This document shows, piece by piece, positions 7,995-17,187 of a stretch of DNA of 64,000 bases. The notes below the pieces were generated by a model. That model was not told where the DNA came from. It did no database searches and saw only the letters and a list, made by a program, of their open reading frames with translations. The number at the start of each line of letters is the position of its first letter. The first letter of the stretch is position 1. Both the position numbers and the translations under genes were made by a program. Source of the stretch: CAYWWY01 sp964462525 (GTDB lineage: Bacteria > Thermotogota > Thermotogae > MWEM01); NCBI GenBank assembly GCA_964462525.1, contig CAYWWY010000001.1:124001-188000 (forward strand), given 5' to 3'.

Positions 7995-10199
7995 TCACTT
8001 GCTCGAAATAGTCTTCCGAAGATTCTTGTTTTCTCTCACCAATAAACGCATCAGGCCGAAAACGCCCAAAACAATTGCGATGAGTGTGGTGGCAAGAACG
8101 CTAGCCAAACCAAAACGCAAATTTTCAGAGAAGTTATATATTTGCACAGTAATGTGATACCAACGCGCCGATATCAGAAAGATCACAGCGCTAACAGCGG
8201 TCATAGACCGGACAAAGGTATAAGACATACTTGAAATAAAGGCAGGCCTAATCAAAGGCAATACAATGGTTCGAAACACAGTGGGAACGCTTGCTCCCAA
8301 ATCTTGCGCCGCTTCTTCTATGGCTGGGTCAATCTGTCGGAGCGTTGCGACTCCTCCTTCCACCCCAACAGGCAATTCACGGATTACATAGTTGATGACA
8401 ATGATGGCTGCTGTTCCAACCAGAATAAAGGGGGCTTTGTTGAAAGCAAGAATAAAGCTTATCCCGATCAAGGTCCCGGGAATTGCAAAAGGGGTAAGTA
8501 TGAGCATCTCCAACAGTCTTTTACCCCAAAACTTTTTCCGAACAATTACCAATGCGGCCAACATAGCCAAAATACCCGCGATTGGCGTTGCTGCCGCTGA
8601 TAAAGTAAAAGTGTCTAAAAGCGCCTTACCACCTCGTTCCAGAGCTTCTCGGAAATTGTCAAGTGTAAATGTATAATCGATTCCCCAGCTTTTTACGAAA
8701 CAACCTGCCACAATGGTTCCATACAAACTGACTAAAAATACGCAAATAACCGAGATCAAACCGACAAGTACGACTTTTACCGGTTTTGAAACCAGATCGT
8801 TCAATCGCGAGGAAGGTTTCCCCGTTACGGTCACATACGATTTTCTACTGACGACAAATCGTTGAACCAGAAATGCAGTTAATGTAGGCAAAAGCAACAA
8901 CAAGGAAAGGGCCGCCCCGTTTCCAAGTCGGTTCATTCCAGTTACTTCCAAATACGCTTCTACAGAAAGGACCCGGTAGCTGCCTGCTAGAAGCAGTGGA
9001 TTGGCAAAATCAGCAAGAGAGTTGGTGAATACAAGAAGCCAAGAGCTGAGAATCCCTGGAACAGCCAAAGGCAAAGTGATGGTTCGAAAGGTTTGAAACC
9101 GGGATGCACGAAGATTCATTGCGGCGTCTTCCAGGGTAGAGTCAATGGCTTGAAGAACCCCGACCATTGTTAAGAAAGCGATTGGAAACATACCCATCGT
9201 TTGAACGATCGTCAATCCGCCAAGCCCATATATACTGAAATCTTGCCAGCCAAAAAGCTGTCTTGTAATCAACCCATTATTTCCGAATAAGAGGATAATC
9301 GAAAGAGTTAGGGAGAAGGGAGGAGAAATGATTGGGAGCGTGGCCATCGCAGTCAGCATTTTTTTCCCAGGTACGGTCGTTCGTGTGATCACAAAAGCAA
9401 ATAAAAACCCCACCAATGTGGATGCTGTTGCAGTGAATATGCCAAGTTGAATGCTTCCCCAAAGCGCTCTCAAGTATTGATTGTTTTGAAGGACCCGAAT
9501 CCAATTGTTCAAGGTGAATCCATCCAGGCCTGTGAAGGTTAGGCGAACTGCTTCCACAAGAGGATAGGCAACAAATAAAGCAACGATTCCAAAAAGCCCC
9601 AAGATGATAAATCCAAGAACAGAATCCCGTGAAAAGCGAATTAGCGAAAAGACAATAGCAAATCCTCCCCAAACTAGAAGGATTAGTATAAGGATCAACC
9701 CCTGATACTCTTTTCGAGAACCGGTATCGAAGGCAAAAAAAGCGATTCCAATCATATCATAAAAAGAATAATCCATAATGGGTGAAACAATCAATTGGAC
9801 TTCGCGATCACGGATTTTGTATGAAAGAGGCGAGAAGTAGGTTTCTTCATAGAAGGCATGATCAATTGCTCTCTGAAAATCCCGTGAGTTTTCTTGAGCC
9901 AAAAAAAGGTCTTTCATTGATTCTGAGGAATGCAGGAATTTGAGTTCATCAAATCCCGGCACACCGTGGATTATTGTGATCGACAGATCAGTATGCCTTG
10001 TCCGAAGGGACTTCATCCACGCCTCAATTGCATCATATTCATGAGGTGCTGATTGAGAAAGAAGTGTAGCCGTATCGAACAGGTGTTCTCGGTATAATCG
10101 ATCAAACGAGCTTTGAATGGTCTGATTCAACCATAATGCAATACTTAGCGCAATACCAAGGGTTAATGCCCACGCGATTGCCTTTTTCTTCGTAAACAC
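7995..10199 (-). CDS. Fused double ABC permease (FbpB-like) with an extra N-terminal extracytoplasmic domain
   Basis: About 734 residues. The last 540 residues are two binding-protein-dependent permease domains in one chain, as in iron(III) permease FbpB. The EAA-like cytoplasmic loops are recognisable (DAAMNLRASRFQTFRTITLP and EEAAQDLGASVPTVFRTIVLP). Ahead of them is an unusual module: a membrane helix at about residues 6-25, a soluble 140-residue outside domain, then another helix (about 170-190, ILILILLVWGGFAIVFSLI). That arrangement resembles the sensing half of a receptor. I choose GTG at 10199 because GGAGGA precedes it at 8 bases; the ATG at 10220 lacks a good site. The ATPase follows 3 bases later. 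Confidence 0.87.
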   Translation of the reverse strand: MFTKKKAIAWALTLGIALSIALWLNQTIQSSFDRLYREHLFDTATLLSQSAPHEYDAIEAWMKSLRTRHTDLSITIIHGVPGFDELKFLHSSESMKDLFLAQENSRDFQRAIDHAFYEETYFSPLSYKIRDREVQLIVSPIMDYSFYDMIGIAFFAFDTGSRKEYQGLILILILLVWGGFAIVFSLIRFSRDSVLGFIILGLFGIVALFVAYPLVEAVRLTFTGLDGFTLNNWIRVLQNNQYLRALWGSIQLGIFTATASTLVGFLFAFVITRTTVPGKKMLTAMATLPIISPPFSLTLSIILLFGNNGLITRQLFGWQDFSIYGLGGLTIVQTMGMFPIAFLTMVGVLQAIDSTLEDAAMNLRASRFQTFRTITLPLAVPGILSSWLLVFTNSLADFANPLLLAGSYRVLSVEAYLEVTGMNRLGNGAALSLLLLLPTLTAFLVQRFVVSRKSYVTVTGKPSSRLNDLVSKPVKVVLVGLISVICVFLVSLYGTIVAGCFVKSWGIDYTFTLDNFREALERGGKALLDTFTLSAAATPIAGILAMLAALVIVRKKFWGKRLLEMLILTPFAIPGTLIGISFILAFNKAPFILVGTAAIIVINYVIRELPVGVEGGVATLRQIDPAIEEAAQDLGASVPTVFRTIVLPLIRPAFISSMSYTFVRSMTAVSAVIFLISARWYHITVQIYNFSENLRFGLASVLATTLIAIVLGVFGLMRLLVRENKNLRKTISSK

Positions 10200-10230
10200 G
10201 CCTGTTTCCTCCGGATCCATAGGGTACCTA

Positions 10231-10259
10231 ATTGTACCATATCAAAAGCAAACCCACAA
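10231..10259 (-). promoter_or_regulatory. Promoter for the FbpBC-like transporter operon
   Basis: Minus-strand TTGTGG (10259-10254), a 17-base spacer and TACAAT (10236-10231) with an extended TGG. Transcription would begin near 10224, about 25 bases ahead of the GTG start. It was found by eye. Confidence 0.45.
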
Positions 10260-10268
10260 CTAGATTCC

Positions 10269-11402
10269 TTACTTTTTTCCCGTAATTGGATGACGTTTCT
10301 TGCCTAGGGTATAGACACATTGGATCTGTAAGGTTTCTTTCTTGATTACAAGGATGTTTGCCCACCCACAGACTTTTAATTGCCCCACACCTTGATCCAA
10401 CAAGCCGAAGGTTTGGCCGACATTTCGAGTGAAAGGAAGAAGCGCTTGTTCAATGGGAATCCTATGATCTCGAATCAATGAAGCAAAGCAAGGGAATAGG
10501 GTGTCTACATTCGCTATATCCAATCCAATGTATTCCTTACGGTGATCAAATTTTGGCATGCTACCCAACCCGTCCGTTGATACGAGCAGCTTTTCAATCG
10601 GAACCGATTGGTTGCGCAGATCGGCAATTTGATTTGCTGTTTCCGGACCAGCTGTGAAATCAATCGCGCCTCCTTTTTCTTGAACCCATCGCTTTCCTTC
10701 TTCCAAGATCCGTGGATCGCGAGCAATATGGGTGGGCAAGAGTTGTTGGGGAGGCAGCGTCCCATTTGACACTGCTTCAAACAGGGGAGATAGGCCTTCT
10801 TTTCCATCTCCCATGTGCAAAACAACCGTTCCGGCTTTTTTAGAAAGCATCCCAGCCCTTCGAGCATCCAAAGCCAAGCGTTGTAGTTCTGTACCCGAAA
10901 TGCCTGATCCTCTATGATCGCTAACCGCAATCTCGCCAATACCCAAAACCTCGGGAATGAGCATGATGTCTTCTCCAATGTCGCCTGTGATGGTGCGGGG
11001 AGGATAATGATACGATCCAGTGAGAATATATGTTAACAAGCCTTCCTCACGGAATGCGCGGGCTTTCGCCAATAGAGAGCGATGGTCTCGAAACAAACCA
11101 TCTGTTCCCAAAAGCCCAATCACTGTAGTCGTACCTGTCTGAAAAAAAGGAGAAACCGTTCCTTCTGGTGTTCGAGTGGCAAACCCTCCTTCTCCCCCCC
11201 CACCAATAATATGAACGTGTCCGTCAACGAACCCAGGAACCGCGTAACAGTCTTCGCACAATTCAACCTTAGTAACAATCTCCTCCGAGATCTGCTCTGA
11301 GAGTTTTGGACCGATTCCTAGAATCGTTTCACCCCCAATCAGGATATCTTGGATCCCAATGTCTTGAGGGGCATAGCAGTGGATATTTTTTAACAGAATC
11401 AT
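10269..11402 (-). CDS. iadA: Isoaspartyl dipeptidase (beta-aspartyl dipeptidase)
   Basis: A 377-residue amidohydrolase that cleaves beta-aspartyl dipeptides released when isoaspartate-damaged proteins are degraded. Visible metal-site landmarks are GFVDGHVHIIGGGGEGG, VVLHMGDG, LLPTHIARD and the catalytic Asp in VSTDGLGSMP. At the position where E. coli IadA has its carboxylated bridging Lys (before SDHR), this protein reads GEIAVSDHR, so Glu replaces Lys; that alignment is mine by eye. Length is normal for the family (about 390). The ATG has GAGGA nearby. It sits downstream of mutY on the same strand, and pcm elsewhere in the window acts on the same type of damage. Confidence 0.92.
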   Translation of the reverse strand: MILLKNIHCYAPQDIGIQDILIGGETILGIGPKLSEQISEEIVTKVELCEDCYAVPGFVDGHVHIIGGGGEGGFATRTPEGTVSPFFQTGTTTVIGLLGTDGLFRDHRSLLAKARAFREEGLLTYILTGSYHYPPRTITGDIGEDIMLIPEVLGIGEIAVSDHRGSGISGTELQRLALDARRAGMLSKKAGTVVLHMGDGKEGLSPLFEAVSNGTLPPQQLLPTHIARDPRILEEGKRWVQEKGGAIDFTAGPETANQIADLRNQSVPIEKLLVSTDGLGSMPKFDHRKEYIGLDIANVDTLFPCFASLIRDHRIPIEQALLPFTRNVGQTFGLLDQGVGQLKVCGWANILVIKKETLQIQCVYTLGKKRHPITGKK

Positions 11403-11501
11403 GCTCCAGTCCTCGCTTTCTGAGGTCTATTGATACACAAACCGAACAATCAGTGTTATCCATTGGTAAAACTGTGCATTCGTTCCATTGACCTCCGCTT
11501 C

Positions 11502-13013
11502 TTACGGGACTTGTTGGAGTAGCCGTGTAATCCATTGAATTGCTTTAATGTCCGCTGGAAGGAAGGGGAATGATCCAATCTGATCGATGGGAACCCATAG
11601 AACCTGATCATGGGCCTTTAGCCTAAAATTGGTCGTATAAGGCGTGCACAGATAAAAGAACAGGTGCACTTTTCTTCTGGGGTATTGATAAACAGTCTGA
11701 AATGTCAAAGGACCAACAGAGACTTTGACACCCAACTCTTCATAGATCTCTCTTACTAGGGCATCTCCATTGGTTTCTCCAGGCTGTACTTTCCCCCCGG
11801 GAAACTCCCAAAAACCCGGAAAATCGGAGCCAATTGGTCTTTGAGCGATTAATACTTCTCTCTTCTTGTTTTCCATAATCGCAGCAACGACAGGTATTGA
11901 TGGAGTGTCGAAGTGGTATGATCTGTCCAAATTCCTTACTTTTTGAAACGCGACAGGAATGGCGTATTGATCCATTTCTTGATCGCAGACCCATAAGCAT
12001 TCCTCTTGGGTAGGTGCTTCAAAGCAATCCTGGAGTTCGATTCGATAGATATCCATGATCCACTCTTTGTGGGTGAATCGATGTTCTGCTTGTCCCAAAA
12101 AACGAAATGCGAAAATCGAGGGGGATTTCCCAAGTTGGCTCAAATAACTACGAATCAAATCACCCGGAGATTTATCTGGGGTTCGTTCAACAATAGGGTA
12201 TCCCCAAAGATTCGATAGAATCCCCTCCCCTTTTCTTTTTTGTATCAGGATTTTGTTTGAGTGATAGACCATTCCAATCTCAACCCATTCAGTTTTTCTT
12301 TGCTTGGTTTGCTTTCGTACGGGAATGTCATCGATTCGTTTCTCCTGATATGCCCTACATTGGTTGATTATTGGGCATTGTCTGCACGATGGATTCTTTG
12401 GAAGACATAAGGAGGAGGCCAAATCCATACAAGCTTGGTTGAGGAATCCGGGCAACAGCCCCCTTTTTTTTGCTCGTTCCATGCACCGATTTCCATGATC
12501 GCGAATGGTTTTCTGCACCTTCGCGTTCAGGATATCTTTGTCAGAGGCAACAATTCGAGAGATAAGGCGCGCAATATTTCCGTCCAGAGCCAAATAGGGT
12601 TTTTGGAAAGCAATGCTGGAAATTGAGCTGGCCATATACTCTCCGATTCCAGGGATTTGGATTAAGTCTTCCCGAACCTGAGGGATTCTACCACCAAAAC
12701 GCTCAAGCACCTTTTGACAACCTTTTTGTAAGAATTCTGCCCGTCGATAATACCCCAATCCTTGCCACCGCTTCATTATCGATTCAAGAGAAGCCATCGT
12801 AAGGATTTCCAAAGTAGGAAATGCGTCAACAAAAGGCTCGTAGTAACGTAGGACTGTTCCAACACGGGTTTGCTGAAGCATAACCTCAGAAACCCATATT
12901 CGATACGCGTCGTTGGTTTCTCTCCACGGGAGAGCCCGAGCGTTCAGGCCATACCAATGGTTCAATGGTTCAAACCAAAAACAATCCGTGTCGGAAAACG
13001 GATTGTTTATCAT
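11502..13013 (-). CDS. mutY: A/G-specific adenine glycosylase MutY fused to a MutT-type Nudix hydrolase
   Basis: A 503-residue protein, about 130 longer than ordinary MutY. Residues 1-230 are the glycosylase: SEVMLQQTRV with the catalytic Glu, helix-hairpin-helix LIQIPGIGEYMASS, the catalytic Asp in YLALDGNIARLI, and an intact Cys-X6-Cys-X2-Cys-X5-Cys cluster motif. Residues about 235-365 form the usual MutY C-terminal 8-oxoguanine recognition domain. Residues about 372-503 are a second, catalytic-looking Nudix domain with a complete box running from GGKVQPGE to REIYEELGV. The predicted roles are removal of A opposite 8-oxoG and hydrolysis of 8-oxo-dGTP. The ATG at 13013 lacks a strong ribosome-binding site. 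Confidence 0.93.
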   Translation of the reverse strand: MINNPFSDTDCFWFEPLNHWYGLNARALPWRETNDAYRIWVSEVMLQQTRVGTVLRYYEPFVDAFPTLEILTMASLESIMKRWQGLGYYRRAEFLQKGCQKVLERFGGRIPQVREDLIQIPGIGEYMASSISSIAFQKPYLALDGNIARLISRIVASDKDILNAKVQKTIRDHGNRCMERAKKRGLLPGFLNQACMDLASSLCLPKNPSCRQCPIINQCRAYQEKRIDDIPVRKQTKQRKTEWVEIGMVYHSNKILIQKRKGEGILSNLWGYPIVERTPDKSPGDLIRSYLSQLGKSPSIFAFRFLGQAEHRFTHKEWIMDIYRIELQDCFEAPTQEECLWVCDQEMDQYAIPVAFQKVRNLDRSYHFDTPSIPVVAAIMENKKREVLIAQRPIGSDFPGFWEFPGGKVQPGETNGDALVREIYEELGVKVSVGPLTFQTVYQYPRRKVHLFFYLCTPYTTNFRLKAHDQVLWVPIDQIGSFPFLPADIKAIQWITRLLQQVP

Positions 13014-13055
13014 TCAAAGAACTCGGTTTCTGGATTGCGCAAGGTAGCACCTTTC

Positions 13056-13610
13056 TTATAGAGGGTATTGATGAATATAGCTAGGTCGATTCCATTCCGA
13101 ACGCAATAACCCCATAACATATTCATCAAAATATTGCCCATGTCGGAAAATTTGCATGCGTAAAGTACCTTCCAACTGAAAACCCAGTTTTTGGTAAGAT
13201 TTCATGGCGCGACGATTAAACTCATATACACGCAAGCATGCCTTATTCAAATTCATTTGGGAAAACATGAAATCGATCAAAGCTCCAAGCGCTTCTGTTC
13301 CATACCCTTCATTCCAGTAAGGTTTTCCGAGAAAAATACCCACAACACCCCATCGATGTGTCCACTCGATTTCATTGATCCCGCATCCTCCCATGTACCG
13401 GTTGTCTTCTTTTCGGATTATGGCAAAGTTTTTCTGGTCGGCTGCTTTCGATTGGTTCTGAAGCCATTGCCGTTCCGATTCACGCGACACGGGGTACGGG
13501 ATCCCTGGACAAAGAAACTGCCGAACTTCCGGATTGTTGAATTGAGTAGTGACTTCATCTAAATCATCCATTTCATATGGTCGTAGGAAGACTCTTTTGG
13601 TCTCTAGCAT
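13056..13610 (-). CDS. GNAT N-acetyltransferase, RimJ/RimL-like
   Basis: A 184-residue acetyltransferase beginning MLETKRVFLRPYEMDDLDEV, the standard opening of the RimJ/RimL subfamily. The acetyl-CoA-binding region is near GIFLGKPYWNEGYGTEALGA, followed by the family's NKACLRVYEFNRRAMKSYQ and KLGFQLEGTLR motifs. These proteins acetylate ribosomal-protein N-termini or small amines; the substrate here cannot be determined. AAAGGAGT precedes the start. It sits between a small PHA-type gene and mutY in a continuous minus-strand run. Confidence 0.88.
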   Translation of the reverse strand: MLETKRVFLRPYEMDDLDEVTTQFNNPEVRQFLCPGIPYPVSRESERQWLQNQSKAADQKNFAIIRKEDNRYMGGCGINEIEWTHRWGVVGIFLGKPYWNEGYGTEALGALIDFMFSQMNLNKACLRVYEFNRRAMKSYQKLGFQLEGTLRMQIFRHGQYFDEYVMGLLRSEWNRPSYIHQYPL

Positions 13611-13636
13611 GAGACACTCCTTTCTATCGTCATTCG

Positions 13637-13930
13637 TTACGCGAAAAGTCCCGATATATGTTCTATTAGAACCGTCTCGATTTTTTTCTGAAAGGGTTTA
13701 AGAATGAGTGGAATTTTTGCTTGAATCTCAAGAGTTTTATGATGAACAACCAATAAGCCTTGAATGGCCACACCACTGGATTCAAAGCGAAACTCAGCTT
13801 CTGTACCTCTCCATTCAAGAGATATGCTTTGAGCCTGTTCGGGGTTTTGCTCTCGCTTTTTTTTTATATACCCTTTCAATCGACAGACTGCTTCTTCTTG
13901 CGAGATCGAAAAGGGAATAGAAATGTTCAT
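13637..13930 (-). CDS. Small protein resembling the polyhydroxyalkanoic acid system family
   Basis: A 97-residue protein, MNISIPFSISQEEAVCRLKG at the start, with a central WRGTEAEFRFESSGVAIQG and a C-terminal amphipathic helix. The order (short strand, helix with an EEA motif, then beta-sheet with a W-x-G and F-x-F-x-x-x-G pattern, then LILKPFQKKIE) looks like the small proteins named polyhydroxyalkanoic acid system family (PF09650-type). No polyester synthase gene is nearby, so the name need not describe its role. It overlaps the end of scpB by 4 bases (ATGA), indicating coupled translation. The family assignment is by eye. Confidence 0.6.
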   Translation of the reverse strand: MNISIPFSISQEEAVCRLKGYIKKKREQNPEQAQSISLEWRGTEAEFRFESSGVAIQGLLVVHHKTLEIQAKIPLILKPFQKKIETVLIEHISGLFA

Positions 13931-14466
13931 CGGTCGCCAGCATCCGTATCTGCAATGCTTTTTTGCACCTGATCGCTTTCTATGTATGGCAGAATATCGT
14001 CTAGCCCCAATTGGAAGAGCTCGTAAAACTTCTCGGTGAGGCTATATGCAAAAGGTCTTCCCGGGCTTTTGACCCTCTTTCGCTTGATCAGTCCGGTTGG
14101 AAGGAGTTCGGCGATTTGCGAGTCGCAGCTTTTTCCTCGAATCTGCTCCATTGTAGATTTGGTTACGGTTCCTTTTTTTGCCATGATAGCTAGGATTTCA
14201 AGTTGGCTGGGTGTGAGGCGGTCAATGCTCCTTCGGATAATCTGTTCGACAGCTTCTGCATATTCCGCTTTTGTGTAAAAGATGTATTTGCTTCCAACCT
14301 GATGGATGGAAACGCCATGATCTGGATCATTATAATGGTTTTGAAGCCGAGCGATTGTATCGATAACAACCTCTTTCGGGATCTGAAGAATGGTCGCCAT
14401 CTGAGCGGCTTCGATCCCTTTCCCAGATGCCAAAATCAACGCTTCTACAGCTGCAACAGGATTCAT
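13927..14466 (-). CDS. scpB: Segregation and condensation protein B
   Basis: A 179-residue kleisin-partner protein that works with ScpA and SMC in chromosome condensation. Two winged-helix domains are visible: residues about 1-80 (NPVAAVEALILASGKGIEAA) and about 85-165 (RLTPSQLEILAIMAKKGTVT, then IAELLPTGLIKRKRVKSPGR with the conserved GRP). I take ATG 14466 because it overlaps the desulfurase stop as ATGA and begins at the family's N-terminus; an upstream start at 14520 would add 18 unrelated residues read within the desulfurase gene. No scpA or smc is in the window. Confidence 0.88.
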   Translation of the reverse strand: MNPVAAVEALILASGKGIEAAQMATILQIPKEVVIDTIARLQNHYNDPDHGVSIHQVGSKYIFYTKAEYAEAVEQIIRRSIDRLTPSQLEILAIMAKKGTVTKSTMEQIRGKSCDSQIAELLPTGLIKRKRVKSPGRPFAYSLTEKFYELFQLGLDDILPYIESDQVQKSIADTDAGDR

Positions 14467-15617
14467 TCGATTCCTCCAATTGATCGGATTTTCGGAATAA
14501 TTTCTCCAAGCAGATTGCAAAATACTTGGATTTCGTCGTCGGTATTGTCGAATCCTGTGCTAACGCGAATCGATCCAAGCAGGCGCTCTTTGTGATATCC
14601 CATTGCCTTAAGTACATGAGAGATTTTGGATTCTGGGGAATGATGGTGAGATGCGCAAGCGCTCGATGTGGATACGGCGATTCCTTCAAAACTTAGGGAT
14701 GCAGCAAGAGCTTCCCCAGAAATCCCCGGAAAACTCACATTAAGCAGGTTGGGTATACCCATCTCTACAGACCCGTTTACGTGGCCCTGCAGGGAGTGAA
14801 TGATTTCGAGTATCTTCCTTTTCCATATCACATACTTCTGATTCCAACGGACCCGGTTGTTTTGACATATCTCCAATGCCTTTGCCATACCCATGATCCC
14901 AGCGACGTTTTCTGTTCCACTGCGGAGGTTTTTTTCGTGGCCCCCGCCATGGATGATGGGGTGAAGTTGTACCCCTTGGCGGCAAAAGAGAAACCCCACT
15001 CCTTTAGGTCCATAGAATTTATGGGCAGAAGCGGAAAGAAGATCAACCAACGATAAGTCAACAGGGATTTTCCCAATTGCTTGAACCGCATCGGTATGAA
15101 AAATTATTTTACGCGCTTTCAATTCTTGAGAAAAAGCTTGTATGGGTTGGATAACCCCGGTTTCATTGTTGACCCACATAACGCTTACCAAGATCGTATC
15201 TGATCGTAGCTTTTTGCAAAGTTCGGAAAAAGGAATCACACCGTTGGAATCGGACTCCAAAAGCTCAACTTCAAAGCCTTGCTCATTCAGATATCGGGCG
15301 GGGGACAGCACTCCTTCGTGCTCAATCGAAGAAACCAGAATATGATTGCCTTTCGAGGCATTCTTTAATGCATATCCGATGAGCGCGGCATTATCTGCCT
15401 CCGTTCCCCCAGAAGTGAAGATGATTTCATCTGACGCGCATCCTAGTATCGAAGAAATTTTTGCTCTCCCTTCTTCCATCGAATCTTTCGCTTCCTCTCC
15501 AAAGAGATGCAAACTGGACGCATTCCCATATTTTTCCGTCATATATAGGCGTACCACTTCAGCTGCTTCTGGATGAACCGCGGTTGTGGCGGCGTGATCT
15601 AAGTAGATGCGTTCCAT
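14463..15617 (-). CDS. Cysteine desulfurase (NifS/IscS family)
   Basis: A 384-residue PLP enzyme that takes sulfur from cysteine for Fe-S clusters or thio-modification of tRNA. It starts with the typical MERIYLDHAATTAVHPEA. The PLP-binding His and Asp (FHTDAVQAIGK), the Schiff-base Lys (SASAHKFYGPKGVGFL) and the sulfur-carrying Cys in a class I-like loop (STSSACASHHH) are all present. No iscU or nifU scaffold gene is adjacent, so its partner is unknown. Several Fe-S proteins (MutY, Nth) are in the same window. It is 18 bases downstream of the NAD(P)HX repair gene and overlaps scpB by 4 bases. Confidence 0.92.
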   Translation of the reverse strand: MERIYLDHAATTAVHPEAAEVVRLYMTEKYGNASSLHLFGEEAKDSMEEGRAKISSILGCASDEIIFTSGGTEADNAALIGYALKNASKGNHILVSSIEHEGVLSPARYLNEQGFEVELLESDSNGVIPFSELCKKLRSDTILVSVMWVNNETGVIQPIQAFSQELKARKIIFHTDAVQAIGKIPVDLSLVDLLSASAHKFYGPKGVGFLFCRQGVQLHPIIHGGGHEKNLRSGTENVAGIMGMAKALEICQNNRVRWNQKYVIWKRKILEIIHSLQGHVNGSVEMGIPNLLNVSFPGISGEALAASLSFEGIAVSTSSACASHHHSPESKISHVLKAMGYHKERLLGSIRVSTGFDNTDDEIQVFCNLLGEIIPKIRSIGGIE

Positions 15618-15635
15618 TCTCTTCCTCCCAACGGA

Positions 15636-17162
15636 TTATGGATTTTTAAAACCGATCCACGAAGCAATATCGGTTGGTTGAAAACTACCTTCCCAGTTCG
15701 CTTGAGAATATCGGTCTGATGACCGAGCATGCAGATAGGTGCCACAGATTGCTGCGTCAACGGGAGATATTTTTTGAGCCAAAAAACCCCCAACCATTCC
15801 CGATAGCACATCGCCAGATCCTCCCTTTGCAAGCCCGGTATTCCCAATCGTTATCCAATATGTGCTTCCTTCTGGAGAGAAAATGATCGTGGTCGGGCCT
15901 TTCAGGATCAAGATTGCATTATTCTCTCTTGCGAATCGTTTCCCCGTTTCAACTCGATTATGAGCCAAATAAGATACGTCTTTCCTAATGAGCTGGGCAA
16001 ATTCTTGGTCATGAGGTGTCAACACCGCAGGTACCCTTCTTTTTTTGAGCAATGAACCACGGGTCGGGTCTTCGCTCAACCATTCAAGGGCATATGCATC
16101 CAAAACCAATGGCAGACTTTCGTTCATCAAAGCTTGGGAGCATAGACGGTGAGTCTCATCAGACGCCATCATACCCATACCAATAACCCAACTATCCATT
16201 TCCGTCCAGTCCACTGGTTCATGATAAGGGATTGTAATCCATTGGGGATAGTTTGATATCATTAGTTGATCAATCGGAGGTGTCGTTTGAACAAAGACAA
16301 GACCGGTTCCAACTGCCATGGCGCCTGTCGCTGCAAGAATTGGGGCTCCTTTGTATCGGTTGGATCCCCCAGTTACCAATACTCGTCCAAAACTCCCTTT
16401 ATGGCCCCATGGGATTCGTTTTGGAAGACGTTTATTCATATCATCTTCGCTGATCCAATTCTTTGGATTCGCAATGGCAGAAAGTACAACTTGATCGTCA
16501 AAACCTATATCAGCGATCTGTAGATCTCCCACAAAGGCTCGGCCAGGATAGAGAAGGAGGCCGGTTTTCGCATACCCGATGCATATGGTCATGTCAGCTT
16601 GGAATGCAGTTTTCCCTAAAAGTTGCCCATTAGTTCCGTCAATGCCTGTGGGTTGATCGATCGATATTCGTTTGGCATTCAGTTGATTCAAGTAGAGAAA
16701 AAGATGGGACAACACTCTGCTTGTTGACTTTTTGGACCCCGTTCCGTAGATCGCATCAATGATCCAATCAGAAGAGGAAAAGGATGAAAGGAAATCCAAA
16801 TCAGGAAATCCCGAACAGTCATCGATTGCTCCCTCCGTTTGTATAAAGGACCAAGAGATCGGCAACTTCTGGATATCGATAAGCTGATGGATAAAGGCTT
16901 GAGATGTTTTTCTGAATCCGTGGAGAAAAAAAACCCATGTTGGGATTTTCTTCATTGCCAGCTCACGCGCGATTACCATACCGTCTCCGCCATTATTGCC
17001 AGGTCCACAAAAAACAACGGCTTTCGATGGCAACCCCCACTTTTGATTCGCAAGCTCAACAGAACGGCACCCCGCTCTTTCCATTAAGGCGAGAAGATTA
17101 CGCCCCCCACTGATTGTAACTTGATCGATTGTCCTCATTTCTTCCGGATACAGAATCGTCAT
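15636..17162 (-). CDS. nnr: Bifunctional NAD(P)H-hydrate repair enzyme (epimerase plus ADP-dependent dehydratase)
   Basis: A 508-residue fusion of two repair activities for damaged hydrated NADH/NADPH. The N-terminal YjeF_N-type epimerase domain (about 1-215) shows VVFCGPGNNGGDGMVIAREL and the DAIYGTG loop. The C-terminal ribokinase-like dehydratase (about 235-508) shows GSFGRVLVTGGSNRYKGAPI, ILKGPTTIIFSPEG and the nucleotide-site signature NTGLAKGGSGDVLSGMVGGF. Bacterial Nnr proteins are usually about 500 residues, so it is complete. It heads the run toward the cysteine desulfurase, and its start is 25 bases beyond the P-type ATPase stop. Confidence 0.93.
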   Translation of the reverse strand: MTILYPEEMRTIDQVTISGGRNLLALMERAGCRSVELANQKWGLPSKAVVFCGPGNNGGDGMVIARELAMKKIPTWVFFLHGFRKTSQAFIHQLIDIQKLPISWSFIQTEGAIDDCSGFPDLDFLSSFSSSDWIIDAIYGTGSKKSTSRVLSHLFLYLNQLNAKRISIDQPTGIDGTNGQLLGKTAFQADMTICIGYAKTGLLLYPGRAFVGDLQIADIGFDDQVVLSAIANPKNWISEDDMNKRLPKRIPWGHKGSFGRVLVTGGSNRYKGAPILAATGAMAVGTGLVFVQTTPPIDQLMISNYPQWITIPYHEPVDWTEMDSWVIGMGMMASDETHRLCSQALMNESLPLVLDAYALEWLSEDPTRGSLLKKRRVPAVLTPHDQEFAQLIRKDVSYLAHNRVETGKRFARENNAILILKGPTTIIFSPEGSTYWITIGNTGLAKGGSGDVLSGMVGGFLAQKISPVDAAICGTYLHARSSDRYSQANWEGSFQPTDIASWIGFKNP

Positions 17163-17187
17163 GGTTGTTCCTCCGTACCAAATTATA

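Noticed and set aside
9277..9672. 131-residue frame inside the ABC permease gene
   Set aside because: Antiparallel-frame shadow of a strongly supported permease; Cys/Trp/Ser-rich translation typical of an out-of-frame reading.
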